Source: Polaromonas sp. (GTDB lineage Bacteria; Pseudomonadota; Gammaproteobacteria; Burkholderiales; Burkholderiaceae_C). Taken from it: a DNA stretch of 57,008 bases. Under the pieces are notes generated by a model, which was not told the origin of the DNA, made no database searches, and was given only the letters and a program-made list of their open reading frames with translations. The translations under genes and the position numbers were made by a program. Position 1 is the stretch's first letter. Every line of letters begins with the position of its first letter. Of the stretch, positions 33,180-42,881 are shown piece after piece. The stretch covers positions 1 to 57,008 of the forward strand of contig NZ_JABBPF010000021.1 of the NCBI RefSeq assembly GCF_012927415.1. The letters are read 5' to 3'.

Positions 33180-34189
33180 GCTGCTTCCTTAATGGCCTGT
33201 GTTTGCCGTTTGCGGGAATAGGCCAGCGCGGCATCGCGCACCCACTGGCCATCGTTGTGTGCCTTGACGCGTGTCGCCAGGCGCTCCTTATTGCAGGGTC
33301 CGTTGCCGTTCACGGTAGACCAGAATTCGTCCCAGTCAATTTGCCCGTAGTCGTGGTGCTGGCGCTCTTCGTTCCACTTCAGATCAGGATCGGGCAGGGT
33401 CACGCCGAGAACCTTGGCTTGTGGCACGGTGGCATCGACAAATTTTTGACGCAGGTCGTCATTGGAGATGCGCTTGATGCCCCAGCGCATGGCCTGGGCG
33501 CTATGTGGGCTGTCGGCATCTGGCGGCCCAAACATGGCCAGGCATTTCCACCACCAGCGGTTGACGGCATCCTGCACCATGGCTTTTTGCTCGACGGTTC
33601 CCTTCATCATCACCAGCAGGGCTTCATAACCCTGACGCTGGTGGAAGGATTCTTCCTTGCACACGCGGATCATGGCGCGCGCATAAGGGCCATAACTGCA
33701 GCGGCACAGTGGAATCTGATTCATGATGGCCGCGCCATCCACCAGCCAGCCCACCACGCCCAGATCGGCCCAGTTGAGCGTCGGGTAGTTGAAGATGGAG
33801 CTGTATTTGGCTTTGCCACTGTGCAAGCCTTCCAGCATCTGGTCGCGGCTGGTGCCCAGTGTTTCGGCAGCGCTGTACAGGTACAACCCGTGCCCGCCCT
33901 CGTCTTGCACTTTGGCAATCAGAATGGTCTTGCGCTTGAGACTGGGGGCTCGGCTGATCCAGTTGCCTTCCGGCAACATGCCCACTATTTCGCTGTGTGC
34001 ATGCTGGCTGATCTGCCGCACCAGGGTTTTGCGATAGGCCTCGGGCATCCAGTCCTGTGGCTCGATCTTGCCATCGGCGTCGATCTTGTTGTCAAACCGG
34101 GCTTGCGATTCTGCAGATTCTGTCGAAGGGGCCAGTGGAACCGACCTCAGGCCGGGAGTGTCCGGCACATTGAATGATTGGGTATACAT
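33176..34189 (-). CDS. paaA: 1,2-phenylacetyl-CoA epoxidase catalytic subunit PaaA
   Basis: [69 protein letters not shown]; start [10 protein letters not shown]. Confidence 0.96.
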   Translation of the reverse strand: MYTQSFNVPDTPGLRSVPLAPSTESAESQARFDNKIDADGKIEPQDWMPEAYRKTLVRQISQHAHSEIVGMLPEGNWISRAPSLKRKTILIAKVQDEGGHGLYLYSAAETLGTSRDQMLEGLHSGKAKYSSIFNYPTLNWADLGVVGWLVDGAAIMNQIPLCRCSYGPYARAMIRVCKEESFHQRQGYEALLVMMKGTVEQKAMVQDAVNRWWWKCLAMFGPPDADSPHSAQAMRWGIKRISNDDLRQKFVDATVPQAKVLGVTLPDPDLKWNEERQHHDYGQIDWDEFWSTVNGNGPCNKERLATRVKAHNDGQWVRDAALAYSRKRQTQAIKEAA

Positions 34190-34247
34190 ATTGGCTATCT
34201 CCTGTGTAGTGACAAAAAAACTCTGCATCAACCTTCGCTGCTCTGTC

Positions 34248-34616
34248 TTATCCCCATTCAAGAAGCCATGCCGGCCTGCGTTTCTCAACGACCGCAAAAA
34301 TTCCATCCTGGGCTTCATCCGTTGCCCGCTGCCGGGCAGCGCGTTGTGCCGTTCCGCAAATACCAACATCGTCGATGCGCCGTCCGTTGACGGCCGTAAT
34401 CAGATCCTTCGCCGCTTTCCGGGCCTGCGGTGCCCCTGCAATCAGTGCCTCAGCCAAGGTCGCGACGTTTGCATCCAACGCATCGTCGGGTGTCACTTCG
34501 TTGGCCATACCCAGATCAACAATCAGTTGCTTGTTGAAGGCGTTAAAAACCGACAGACGATTCATCCAGATCGTGGCTATCCGGCCGCTGCGGTCAATTT
34601 CGAAAGTTTGATACAT
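34248..34616 (-). pseudogene. Enoyl-CoA hydratase/isomerase-family gene with large internal deletion
   Basis: 122-aa ORF joins a crotonase N-terminus (MYQTFEIDRSGRIATIWMNRLSVFNAFNKQLI) directly to a crotonase C-terminus ([40 protein letters not shown]...[19 protein letters not shown]); the oxyanion-hole core is missing. Confidence 0.8.
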
Positions 34617-34676
34617 ACGAATGTTTGTTTCAACCTCAATCGCAGGCCGTAAGCGACCGTTTTTTAGCTCTCGCCA

Positions 34677-35822
34677 TTAGTGGGAAATTGTCCAGTCACC
34701 ACCCTTGACTTCCAGCATGCGGAAGGAGGAAAGGTCCAGGCCCAGATGGTCGGTTGCCGACATAGTCACGTTCCCACTCGAACCCACATAACCTTTAGTG
34801 GCTTCGATGGCGTCACGCACTTTGGCTTTGTCCGTCCCCCCCGCCCGTTTGATCGCATCGACGGCAATCATCAGGCCATCGTACGCATAGCCACCGAAGG
34901 TTGACACATCCTGCTTGTAACGCTCCTTGTAAGCCTTGTCATAGGCTGTCACAACCGGTTTTTGAGGATCGTTGGCGGCCAATTTTTCCGGGATCAATTG
35001 AGCGGGGGAAGGCAGACGCACGCCTTCGGCTGCCGGGCCGGCCAGTTTCAAGAAGTCGCTAGAAGCTACGCCGTGCGACTGGTAAAGCGGTAACGTGATG
35101 CCGAGCTGCTTGTAGTTCTTGGTAACGATGGCCGGACCCTGCCCCAAGCCGAACACGAAGACCGCCTGCACACCCGCCGTGTTCTTGATTTTGGTCAGCT
35201 GCGGGCTCGCGTCGGTATCTTTCGGGCCATAGGTTTCATTTGCAACCAGGGCGACGCCGTACTTGGCTGCCACACCCTCGGTTTCCTTCTTGCCAGACTG
35301 GCCGAAACCACTGGTTTCAGAGAGTAGCGCGACCTTGCTGATGCCTCGCTTCTTCATGTCATCAAACACCTTTTCGGCCGCCATGCGGTCGGTGTGCGGC
35401 GTCTTGAAAACCCACTTTTTCACTGGCTCAATAATGACGACAGCGCCGGCCAAGGAGATGAAGGGAATGTGGGCCTTTTCAACCAGCGGCACCATGGACA
35501 TGGTGGCGCCCGTAGTAGTCCCGCCCACCAGAATATCCACCTTGTCATCATCGATCAGGCGTTTCGCAAAGCCGTTTGCCTTGTTGGCGTCGCTGCCATC
35601 ATCGTAGTGAACCAATTGCAGTTGACGGCCAAGCACGCCGCCTTTTTTGTTCAATTCTTCAATGTAAAGTTGCAGCGTCTTCAGTTCAGGGTCACCAAGG
35701 AAGGCAGCTGGACCCGTGACGGACAGTACGGATCCAATCTTGATGGGCTCTGCGGCATAAGCACTCAAGGCGCCGAAGGCCAGAGTGGCACCGATGACCA
35801 GCGTTTTCAGTTTAAATTTCAT
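34677..35822 (-). CDS. Branched-chain-amino-acid-type ABC transporter substrate-binding protein (LivK-like)
   Basis: Signal peptide MKFKLKTLVIGATLAFGALSAYAAEPIKIGSVLSVTGPAAFLGDPELKTLQLYIEELNKKGGVLGRQLQLVHYDDGSD. Confidence 0.92.
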   Translation of the reverse strand: MKFKLKTLVIGATLAFGALSAYAAEPIKIGSVLSVTGPAAFLGDPELKTLQLYIEELNKKGGVLGRQLQLVHYDDGSDANKANGFAKRLIDDDKVDILVGGTTTGATMSMVPLVEKAHIPFISLAGAVVIIEPVKKWVFKTPHTDRMAAEKVFDDMKKRGISKVALLSETSGFGQSGKKETEGVAAKYGVALVANETYGPKDTDASPQLTKIKNTAGVQAVFVFGLGQGPAIVTKNYKQLGITLPLYQSHGVASSDFLKLAGPAAEGVRLPSPAQLIPEKLAANDPQKPVVTAYDKAYKERYKQDVSTFGGYAYDGLMIAVDAIKRAGGTDKAKVRDAIEATKGYVGSSGNVTMSATDHLGLDLSSFRMLEVKGGDWTISH

Positions 35823-35847
35823 GGTTTTGTCTCCGTTGTAATAAGTC

Positions 35848-37053
35848 TTAAATTCGCTCAATGATCAGGGCGATGCCCTGCCCAACACCGATACACATCG
35901 TGCAAAGCGCATAACGTCCGCCACGCCGAGCCAACTCGTAACTCGCAGTCGTCACCAGCCGGGCGCCGCTCATGCCGAGCGGATGTCCCATGGCAATCGC
36001 ACCACCATTCGGATTCACCCGTGCCTCATCGTCAGCCAGGCCGAGGTCGCGCAAAACAGCCAGGCCCTGCGCCGCAAAGGCTTCATTCAGTTCGATGACG
36101 TTCATCTGATGGAGCGTCAGGCCGGCCTTCGCCAATACCTTGCGCACGGCAGGGGCTGGACCGAAGCCCATGACGCGTGGCGCCACGCCAGCCGTTGCCA
36201 TCGCAACGACTCGGGCACGCGGCGTAAGTCCATGATGACGGGCAGCGGTCTCGGAGGCAATCAGAAGTGCGCAGGCACCGTCATTGACTCCTGAAGCGTT
36301 GCCTGCGGTCACGGAAAGCGCCGGGCCATTCACACCTTTTAGCTTGCTTAGCATTTCCAGCGTGGTTTCCGGGCGCGGATGCTCGTCGGTATCGACCACC
36401 ATCGACTCTCCCTTCTTGTGCTGTATCACCACCGGCACAATTTCGGGGGTGAAGCGACCCGCCGCATGAGCTGCTGCCCAGCGTTGTTGCGAGCGCAGCG
36501 CGAAAGCATCCTGATCGGCGCGAGAAATATTGAATTCAGCAGCCACGTTATCCGCCGTTTGCGGCATCGAATCAGTGTCGTAAAGCTTTTTCATCAATGG
36601 ATTGGTGAAACGCCAGCCGATGGTCGTGTCAAAGATGGCAGCGTTGCGCGAGTAAGCGCTTTCTGCCTTGCCCATGACGAAGGGCGCGCGTGACATGCTT
36701 TCGACGCCACCTGCGATCATCAATTCGGTGTCGCCGGCCTTAATTGAACGAGCGGCCAAACCGATGGCGTCCATGCCAGAGCCGCACAGGCGGTTGATCG
36801 TGGTACCCGGCACTTCGACGGGCAGACCCGCAAGCAGGCCGGACATGCGGGCGACGTTGCGGTTATCTTCGCCGGACTGATTGGCACAGCCGTAAATGAT
36901 GTCTTCCACGGCGGTCCAGTCAACCTGCGGGTTACGCTCAATTAACGCCCTGAGCGGGATGGCGCCGAGGTCGTCAGTACGCACACCGGCAAGCGCGCCA
37001 GCGTAACGACCGATGGGGGTGCGAATGGCATCGCAAATAAAAGCTTCGGTCAT
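35848..37053 (-). CDS. paaJ: 3-oxoadipyl-CoA/acetyl-CoA thiolase (PaaJ/PcaF-like)
   Basis: [94 protein letters not shown]. Confidence 0.92.
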   Translation of the reverse strand: MTEAFICDAIRTPIGRYAGALAGVRTDDLGAIPLRALIERNPQVDWTAVEDIIYGCANQSGEDNRNVARMSGLLAGLPVEVPGTTINRLCGSGMDAIGLAARSIKAGDTELMIAGGVESMSRAPFVMGKAESAYSRNAAIFDTTIGWRFTNPLMKKLYDTDSMPQTADNVAAEFNISRADQDAFALRSQQRWAAAHAAGRFTPEIVPVVIQHKKGESMVVDTDEHPRPETTLEMLSKLKGVNGPALSVTAGNASGVNDGACALLIASETAARHHGLTPRARVVAMATAGVAPRVMGFGPAPAVRKVLAKAGLTLHQMNVIELNEAFAAQGLAVLRDLGLADDEARVNPNGGAIAMGHPLGMSGARLVTTASYELARRGGRYALCTMCIGVGQGIALIIERI

Positions 37054-37063
37054 TTCATTTCTG

Positions 37064-38389
37064 TCAGGTTTGCTTGGGACGCTCATCAATCACTCGGCGG
37101 GCTTTGCCGGTCAGCGTCCGCGGAATTGAGTCGTGGTCCATCACCCTTACTTTTGTAGAAATTCCGGCAATAGTCTTGATGTGGTGCTGCAATTCCTTGC
37201 TGATCAACTCTATCTCCACGGGCGACAAGTGACCTGAAAACTCTCGTTGCAACTCGCAACGTACTTCAACGTTGTCAAGGTGACCATCACGGGAAAGAAA
37301 TATCTGATAAGTTCCCGCCAGACGTTTGTCTCGCAGGATCTGCTCTTCAATCACGCTCGGGAAGACGTTGACGCCACGCACTATCAGCATGTCGTCAGTG
37401 CGACCAGTGATTCGGTCCATGCGCCGGAAGCTGCGCGAGGTCGGCGGCAACAAACGGGTCAGGTCGCGGGTGCGGTAGCGAATCACCGGCATGGCTTCCT
37501 TGGAAAGTGAGGTGAAAACCAGTTCGCCTTCCTCGCCATCGGCGAGCACTTCACCAGTATCCGGGTTGATGATTTCTGGATAGAAGTGATCCTCCCAAAT
37601 CACCGGACCATCTTTGGATTCAATGCACTCACAGGCAACGCCAGGGCCCATGACTTCAGTCAAACCGTAGATGTCGATGGCGTCAATGCCCAGCTTGCGT
37701 TCAATCTCATCGCGCATACCGCGGCCCCAGGGTTCGGCGCCAAAGATGCCAATTTTCAAGGAGATGTCTTCGGGTTTGATCCCTAGACGCTCAAACTCCT
37801 CAGCAATGACCAGCGAGTAAGACGGGGTTACCATGATGATCTCGGGCTGGAAATCCTGGATCAACTGCACTTGCTTTTCTGTTTGACCGCCGGACATCGG
37901 CACCACCATGCACCCGGCGCGCTCGGCGCCATAGTGTGCACCCATGCCGCCGGTAAACAAACCGTAACCGTAGGCGATGTGACAGGTGTCGCCAGCGCGC
38001 CCACCTGCAGCACGAATCGAGCGAGCCATCAGATTGGCCCAGGTATCAATATCTTTAAGCGTGTAACCGACAACAATCGGTTTGCCGGTTGTGCCAGACG
38101 ATGCATGAATGCGTGCCACCTTTCTGCGTGACACGGCAAACAGGCCAAACGGATAGTTATCACGCAAGTCGATTTTGGTGGTGAAGGGGAATTTGGCCAA
38201 GTCCGCCAAGGCTTTCAAGTCGTCTGGATGAACTCCCTTTTCGTCAAACTTGTTTTTGTAGTGCGGAACGTTGTCGTAAGCATGCTTTAACGTCCACTTA
38301 ATGCGCTCCAGTTGCAAAGCAGAGATTTGGTCACGGCTGGCGGACTCAATTGGCTCAAGGTCGCCGGGCATCGGATTTTTAACGGACAT
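37064..38389 (-). CDS. paaK: Phenylacetate-CoA ligase
   Basis: IHASSGTTGKPIVVGYT, AYGYGLFTGGMGAHYGAERAGCMVVPMSGGQTEKQ, IDIYGLTEVMGPGVACEC. Confidence 0.97.
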   Translation of the reverse strand: MSVKNPMPGDLEPIESASRDQISALQLERIKWTLKHAYDNVPHYKNKFDEKGVHPDDLKALADLAKFPFTTKIDLRDNYPFGLFAVSRRKVARIHASSGTTGKPIVVGYTLKDIDTWANLMARSIRAAGGRAGDTCHIAYGYGLFTGGMGAHYGAERAGCMVVPMSGGQTEKQVQLIQDFQPEIIMVTPSYSLVIAEEFERLGIKPEDISLKIGIFGAEPWGRGMRDEIERKLGIDAIDIYGLTEVMGPGVACECIESKDGPVIWEDHFYPEIINPDTGEVLADGEEGELVFTSLSKEAMPVIRYRTRDLTRLLPPTSRSFRRMDRITGRTDDMLIVRGVNVFPSVIEEQILRDKRLAGTYQIFLSRDGHLDNVEVRCELQREFSGHLSPVEIELISKELQHHIKTIAGISTKVRVMDHDSIPRTLTGKARRVIDERPKQT

Positions 38390-38413
38390 GGTGGTCTTCC
38401 CTTGATGATTTTG

Positions 38414-38878
38414 CTATTTGGCGTATTCGCCCTGTTGCAAGCTGGCAATCACTTCACCGCCGACGCGGTAGCTCTTGCCCCGAAATAGGGCGATGGTTTT
38501 GCCTCCACGCACGCTCACGGTGACGTCATAAACGCCGGTGCGACCGGCCTGCGAGCGTTCGACGGCTTCGGCCTCCAGCAAGTCACCTTCTCCGGCGGGT
38601 GCCAAAAAATCAATATGACAGGCCGAGGCCACGGTGTTTTGGTTGTGACTGTTGCAGGCATAGGCAAATGCACTGTCGGCTAACGTAAATAGGTAGCCGC
38701 CGTGACAAGTGTGGTGGCCATTGAGCATGTTCCCATGCACCGGCATTGAGACCAAGGCGTAACCCGGTTTGACGCTGAGTATCCGCATGCTCAACGCTTG
38801 AGAAGCCCGGTCGCGAGACCACATGGCAGCACACACTTCTTCCGCCAGTGCTTGAGGATCGGAATGTGGCGCAATCAT
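38414..38878 (-). CDS. paaI: Hydroxyphenylacetyl-CoA thioesterase PaaI
   Basis: MLNGHHTCHGGYLFTLADSAFAYACNSHNQNTVASACHIDFLAPAGEGDLLEAEA hot-dog fold. Confidence 0.94.
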   Translation of the reverse strand: MIAPHSDPQALAEEVCAAMWSRDRASQALSMRILSVKPGYALVSMPVHGNMLNGHHTCHGGYLFTLADSAFAYACNSHNQNTVASACHIDFLAPAGEGDLLEAEAVERSQAGRTGVYDVTVSVRGGKTIALFRGKSYRVGGEVIASLQQGEYAK

Positions 38879-38880
38879 GA

Positions 38881-40116
38881 AAATTCCTTCCTTCAAAAAC
38901 GTTGTCTTGGATCAGCGGCGAGACGCGGTGGCGGTATTCACCGCAGGTTTGACCGAGGTGGGTGAGCACCTGGCATATCTTTGGCAGTCCAACGGTGTTC
39001 GCCCTCGCAAGGAAGCCGCAGGGCAATTGACATCGAGCCGCACGGCTACATCGGCCCTTTTCGTATCGCGGACTCCTTGATTAACGGCGTCCGCAGCTTT
39101 ATTGACCAGTATGGCGACGCTGCGCATCGCAGCCAGACCCGGCATATCGTTGAAGCGAGAAACCGCTATCCCATTGGCTTGAAGCGAGCCGATGCCCTGC
39201 GCTGCATTGGCTGAATTGCATTGCGCCGCAACGCTTACAGCAAGACCTGTCGCCCGGCTGTAATCCAGCGCCAAATCGACCTGCATGGTATTGGCAATTC
39301 CGGTACCAAAGGCGCAGCGCGTCACCGTGCGGCCATCGATGACATACGCTCCAGCGTTAACTGCCTCAGCAATCAATTCGCAGTTGGTCTCGGTAAAATT
39401 GATGTCACATCCGATCATGTACATCAGCTCCAACGGCGCCATGCGGAAATCGCTGGCTTCGCAACAGCAGGCGTCGACGGTGACAGAGTCAGCCCCGCCT
39501 TCATGACGCATGCGCAGGGTTTTGACGTCATACGGTCGGGCGACACGGTTGACAATGAAGCCAGGCGTTGATTTGGCGTGGAGCGGAATTTTCCCCATTT
39601 GCTGGCCGTAATGAACAGCGTTTTGGCCAGCACAGGATGATTGGTAGCCAGATCTGAGACAGTTTTTACCAGCACCATCAAGGGGGCTGGATTGACGAAA
39701 TGCAGGCCGGAAAACCGCCCTGGATGCTGCAGGGTCGCACCGACCGTGTTGACGGAAATGAAGGATGGGTTGGTGCTAAAAAGGCGGTTCACACCCACGA
39801 CAGCTTCGAGATCGCTGTAAAGCCTTTGCTTGGCTTCCGGATTTTCGACAATCGCCTCAACAACCGGAGTTGCGCTGGCCAGATCGGATAATTCGTTAAC
39901 GGCAATCAGTCGCTCACCCGCATTGGCGGCGGCTTTCAATGCCAACTTGCCTTTTTCGACTAATTTTGCGAATGGGGCGCCGACATTAGCGCCTGCATGT
40001 TCAATTGCCTGTGCGCGGATATCCAGCAGTTTCACCGGATGACCCGAGGCTGCCGCAACCTGGGCAATACCGGCACCGGCACCGGCAACCGCCCACTTTG
40101 AAAGAGGAACACTCAT
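38881..40116 (-). pseudogene. paaH: 3-hydroxyacyl-CoA dehydrogenase PaaH, multiply frameshifted
   Basis: Three consecutive reading frames carry PaaH-like segments: GAGAGIAQVAAASGHPVKLLD..LHFVNPAPLM (ORF to 40203), KSTPGFIVNRVARPY..DLALDYSRATGLAV..NKAADAVNQGV (ORF 38912..39598) and HLGQTCGEYRHRVSPLIQDNVFEG (ORF 38610..39026). Confidence 0.88.
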
Positions 40117-40120
40117 CCGC

Positions 40121-40918
40121 TTAAGCCCCTGTAAAAATCGGGGCGCGCTTTCCTTTGAAGGCTGCAACACCCTCGGAGAAATCCGCACTCCAGCCCAATT
40201 CACGCATGAAACCGGCTTCCATTGATAACTGCTGTTCCAGAGTGTGGCCCGGGGCTGCTTGCATGGCTTGACGGGTGCGCACCAGCGCTTTGGTGGGAGC
40301 TATGGAAAGCTGTGCGGCCAGGGCATCAACTGTCGGCGCGAACTCGGCATCCTCCACGGCGGCCCAAATCAACCCCCAGTCGGCAGCCTTCTCGGCTGAC
40401 AGCTTGCCCGCCAACAATGCCAAACCCATGGCGCGCGCCATCCCAACGCGTTGCGGCAGGAACCAGGTTCCACCGGTGTCTGGAACCAGCCCGACCTTGG
40501 AGAAGGCCTGAAGGAACGACGCCGATTTGCAGGCGATCACCAGATCGCAGGCCAGCGCAAGACTGGATCCGGCACCAGCCGCAATACCGTTAACGGCAGC
40601 AATCGTCGGCACCCGCAGATTTTGCAGACGCAGAATCAGCGGCTTGTAGTCCTTTTCAACGACGTTGCCCATGTCTGGCGGTGGCCCGCCCTGTATGACC
40701 TGCACCTGCGGGTCTGACAAATCCTGCCCGGCACAAAAACCTTTTCCAGCTCCTGTCAGCACCAGCACACGGATGGTTTGGTCTTGCTGAACCTGATCAA
40801 GTGCGACACGCAGCTCAGCGTGCATGGCTCCATTGAAGCTGTTCATCTTGTCGGGACGGTCCAGCGTCAGGCGGGCAATATTGCCCTGCAGTTCAAACCG
40901 GATATTTTCAAAAGTCAT
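40121..40918 (-). CDS. paaG: Ring-1,2-epoxyphenylacetyl-CoA isomerase PaaG
   Basis: Crotonase fold: LTGAGKGFCAGQDLSDPQ, VNGIAAGAGSSLALACDLVIACKSASFLQAFSKVGLVPDTGGTWFLPQRVGMARAMGLALLAGKLSAEKAADWGLIW. Confidence 0.92.
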   Translation of the reverse strand: MTFENIRFELQGNIARLTLDRPDKMNSFNGAMHAELRVALDQVQQDQTIRVLVLTGAGKGFCAGQDLSDPQVQVIQGGPPPDMGNVVEKDYKPLILRLQNLRVPTIAAVNGIAAGAGSSLALACDLVIACKSASFLQAFSKVGLVPDTGGTWFLPQRVGMARAMGLALLAGKLSAEKAADWGLIWAAVEDAEFAPTVDALAAQLSIAPTKALVRTRQAMQAAPGHTLEQQLSMEAGFMRELGWSADFSEGVAAFKGKRAPIFTGA

Positions 40919-40927
40919 GGCAATGCC

Positions 40928-42631
40928 TCAACCGTGATAACGGCGCTGGATAACCCGGAACCGATTGGCGACGAAAGCCGAATCTGAATAGGAGGCGTTA
41001 GCTGCAGGATTGCCGCCGGTGCCGTGGTAGTCGGAGAAGGCTGAGGACTGGTTGACATACACGCCACTGGTCAGGTTGATTGACAGCGCTACCTTGGAGC
41101 GCCAGGTAGCTGCGGTCATGGCATCAATCACATCCGGCTTGGTCGAGTAAATACCGGCAGTCAAGGCGCCGTGGGTGCTCACTACGCGCTCCGACAAGGC
41201 GATAGCCGCCGCTGTATCAGCCACTCTCACCACAAAAGTGATTGGGCCGAAGCGCTCTTCCATGTAGGATTTTTCGTCGGCAGCGTCACAAGCCAGCAGC
41301 GCCGGCGTGCGTACTTCAGCGTTCGGGAATTCTGGATTAACAAGTTTTTTCGATGCCAAGATCACTTGGCCTAAAGTGCCGCTGTTGGCCTCGTCAATGC
41401 GCCTCAGGGTGTCGGCAGACTGGACAGCGCCGAGTACGGCAAGAGCAACTTCCGGCTTTGCCAGCGTGCCCTCAATGGTTCGGGCGAGGTCATCGCAGAC
41501 ATCCTCGCAGGACTTGTGGCCTTCTTCAGTTTCAATCCCGCCGGCGGGTACAAAAAGGACTTGCGAGGTGGTACACATCTGACCGGAATACAAGGACAGC
41601 GTGAAGGCCAGGTTACGCAGCATTGACTTATAGGCGTCTGTGGAGTCGATCACGATGTTGTTCACGCCGGCTAATTCGGCATAAACCTGGGCTTGCCGAC
41701 AGTTGTCAATCAGCCACTGACCAAAGACATTGCCGCCGGTAAAGTCGATGGACTTGACCGCCGCATGGGTCACCAGCTGTTGTGTAGTTTCGTGAAGGGC
41801 CGCGACACACAGGGTGACCAGATTGGGGTCGATGCCATTTTCAGCCAGCACAGTCCTGACAATGCGCACGGTCATGGCCGCCGGCAAGATCGCGTTGCTA
41901 TGCGGCTTGACGATCACGGCGTTGCCTGTCGCGAGCGCCGCAAACAGGCCAGGGTAGGTATTCCATGTCGGAAACGTGCCGCAACCCACGACGACACTGA
42001 CACCCCGCCCAACCACCTCAAAATGTTTTTTCATCACCAGTGGTGGGTTTTTGCCCTGCGGCTTCTCCCATATCGCCTCGGTCGGCACGAAGCTTTGTTC
42101 CCGGTAGGCATAAGTCACGGCTTCCAGGCCGCGATCCTGTGCGTGCGGTGCCCCCGCCTGAAAAGCCATCATCCAGCCCTGGCCGGTCGTCATCATGACA
42201 GCGTGCGCCAATTCAAAGCTCTGCATATTCAAGCGATCGAGCATTTCGATACAAATGCCGGTGCGCCCTTCGCAACCCGCAGCCTGCCAGCCCAGCATGG
42301 CCTTTTGACCGGCATCGATCAAGGCTTGTGCCTCACACACTGGGTACTGCACGTTCAGTTCAACGCCGAACGGTGATTGCTCACCCCCCATCCAGCCAGT
42401 CTGCCCCGGCTGATCGATTTCAAATTTCTGACCCAGTTGCGCCTCAAAAGCATGCTTGCCGTCTTCAGCCGCTGTCTCACCATAAGTCTTCGGGCTGGGG
42501 ATTTCGTTATACGCAGCCCAATAACCGCGGGTCTGAATCGCCTTGAGCGCGTTTTCAAGTTTGGTGCGGTGTTTTTCGAACAGTGGGTGGACCATTGATT
42601 TTTCCTGAATGAGGGGTGTGTTCGATGACAT
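40928..42631 (-). CDS. paaN: Phenylacetic acid degradation protein PaaN (aldehyde dehydrogenase family)
   Basis: ALDH-fold: VVVGCGTFPTWNTYPGLFAALATGNAVIVKPHSNAILPAAMTVRI, LAFTLSLYSGQMCTTSQVLFVP, FSDYHGTGGNPAANASYSD. Confidence 0.92.
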   Translation of the reverse strand: MSSNTPLIQEKSMVHPLFEKHRTKLENALKAIQTRGYWAAYNEIPSPKTYGETAAEDGKHAFEAQLGQKFEIDQPGQTGWMGGEQSPFGVELNVQYPVCEAQALIDAGQKAMLGWQAAGCEGRTGICIEMLDRLNMQSFELAHAVMMTTGQGWMMAFQAGAPHAQDRGLEAVTYAYREQSFVPTEAIWEKPQGKNPPLVMKKHFEVVGRGVSVVVGCGTFPTWNTYPGLFAALATGNAVIVKPHSNAILPAAMTVRIVRTVLAENGIDPNLVTLCVAALHETTQQLVTHAAVKSIDFTGGNVFGQWLIDNCRQAQVYAELAGVNNIVIDSTDAYKSMLRNLAFTLSLYSGQMCTTSQVLFVPAGGIETEEGHKSCEDVCDDLARTIEGTLAKPEVALAVLGAVQSADTLRRIDEANSGTLGQVILASKKLVNPEFPNAEVRTPALLACDAADEKSYMEERFGPITFVVRVADTAAAIALSERVVSTHGALTAGIYSTKPDVIDAMTAATWRSKVALSINLTSGVYVNQSSAFSDYHGTGGNPAANASYSDSAFVANRFRVIQRRYHG

Positions 42632-42709
42632 ACAGGGAACTTCAGTCAACAACATTTTTTTTAAATCAGCTATATTTAATTTAGCTCGAGGTTATCACAT
42701 AACGATTCA

Positions 42710-42746
42710 TTTTGTTGTTACAAAACTTGAAATGTGTATCGCTTTT
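42710..42746. promoter_or_regulatory. Candidate operator region in divergent paaN/paaX intergenic segment
   Basis: ttttgt-tgtt-acaaaa inverted repeat (42710-42725) and gtgtatcgctttt (42734-42746), which resembles motif copies upstream of livH. Confidence 0.4.
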
Positions 42747-42881
42747 GTGCTAATAGCATGAGTTAAGCAAGCACGACGAAAACCATGATTTTTGTCAGTG
42801 AGAGAAAAACGACCCGGGCTCGTAAAGGCGTGTGGGCAGCTAAGATTCATGTTTTTATGTCAGTAGCCCCCGGTAATTACC

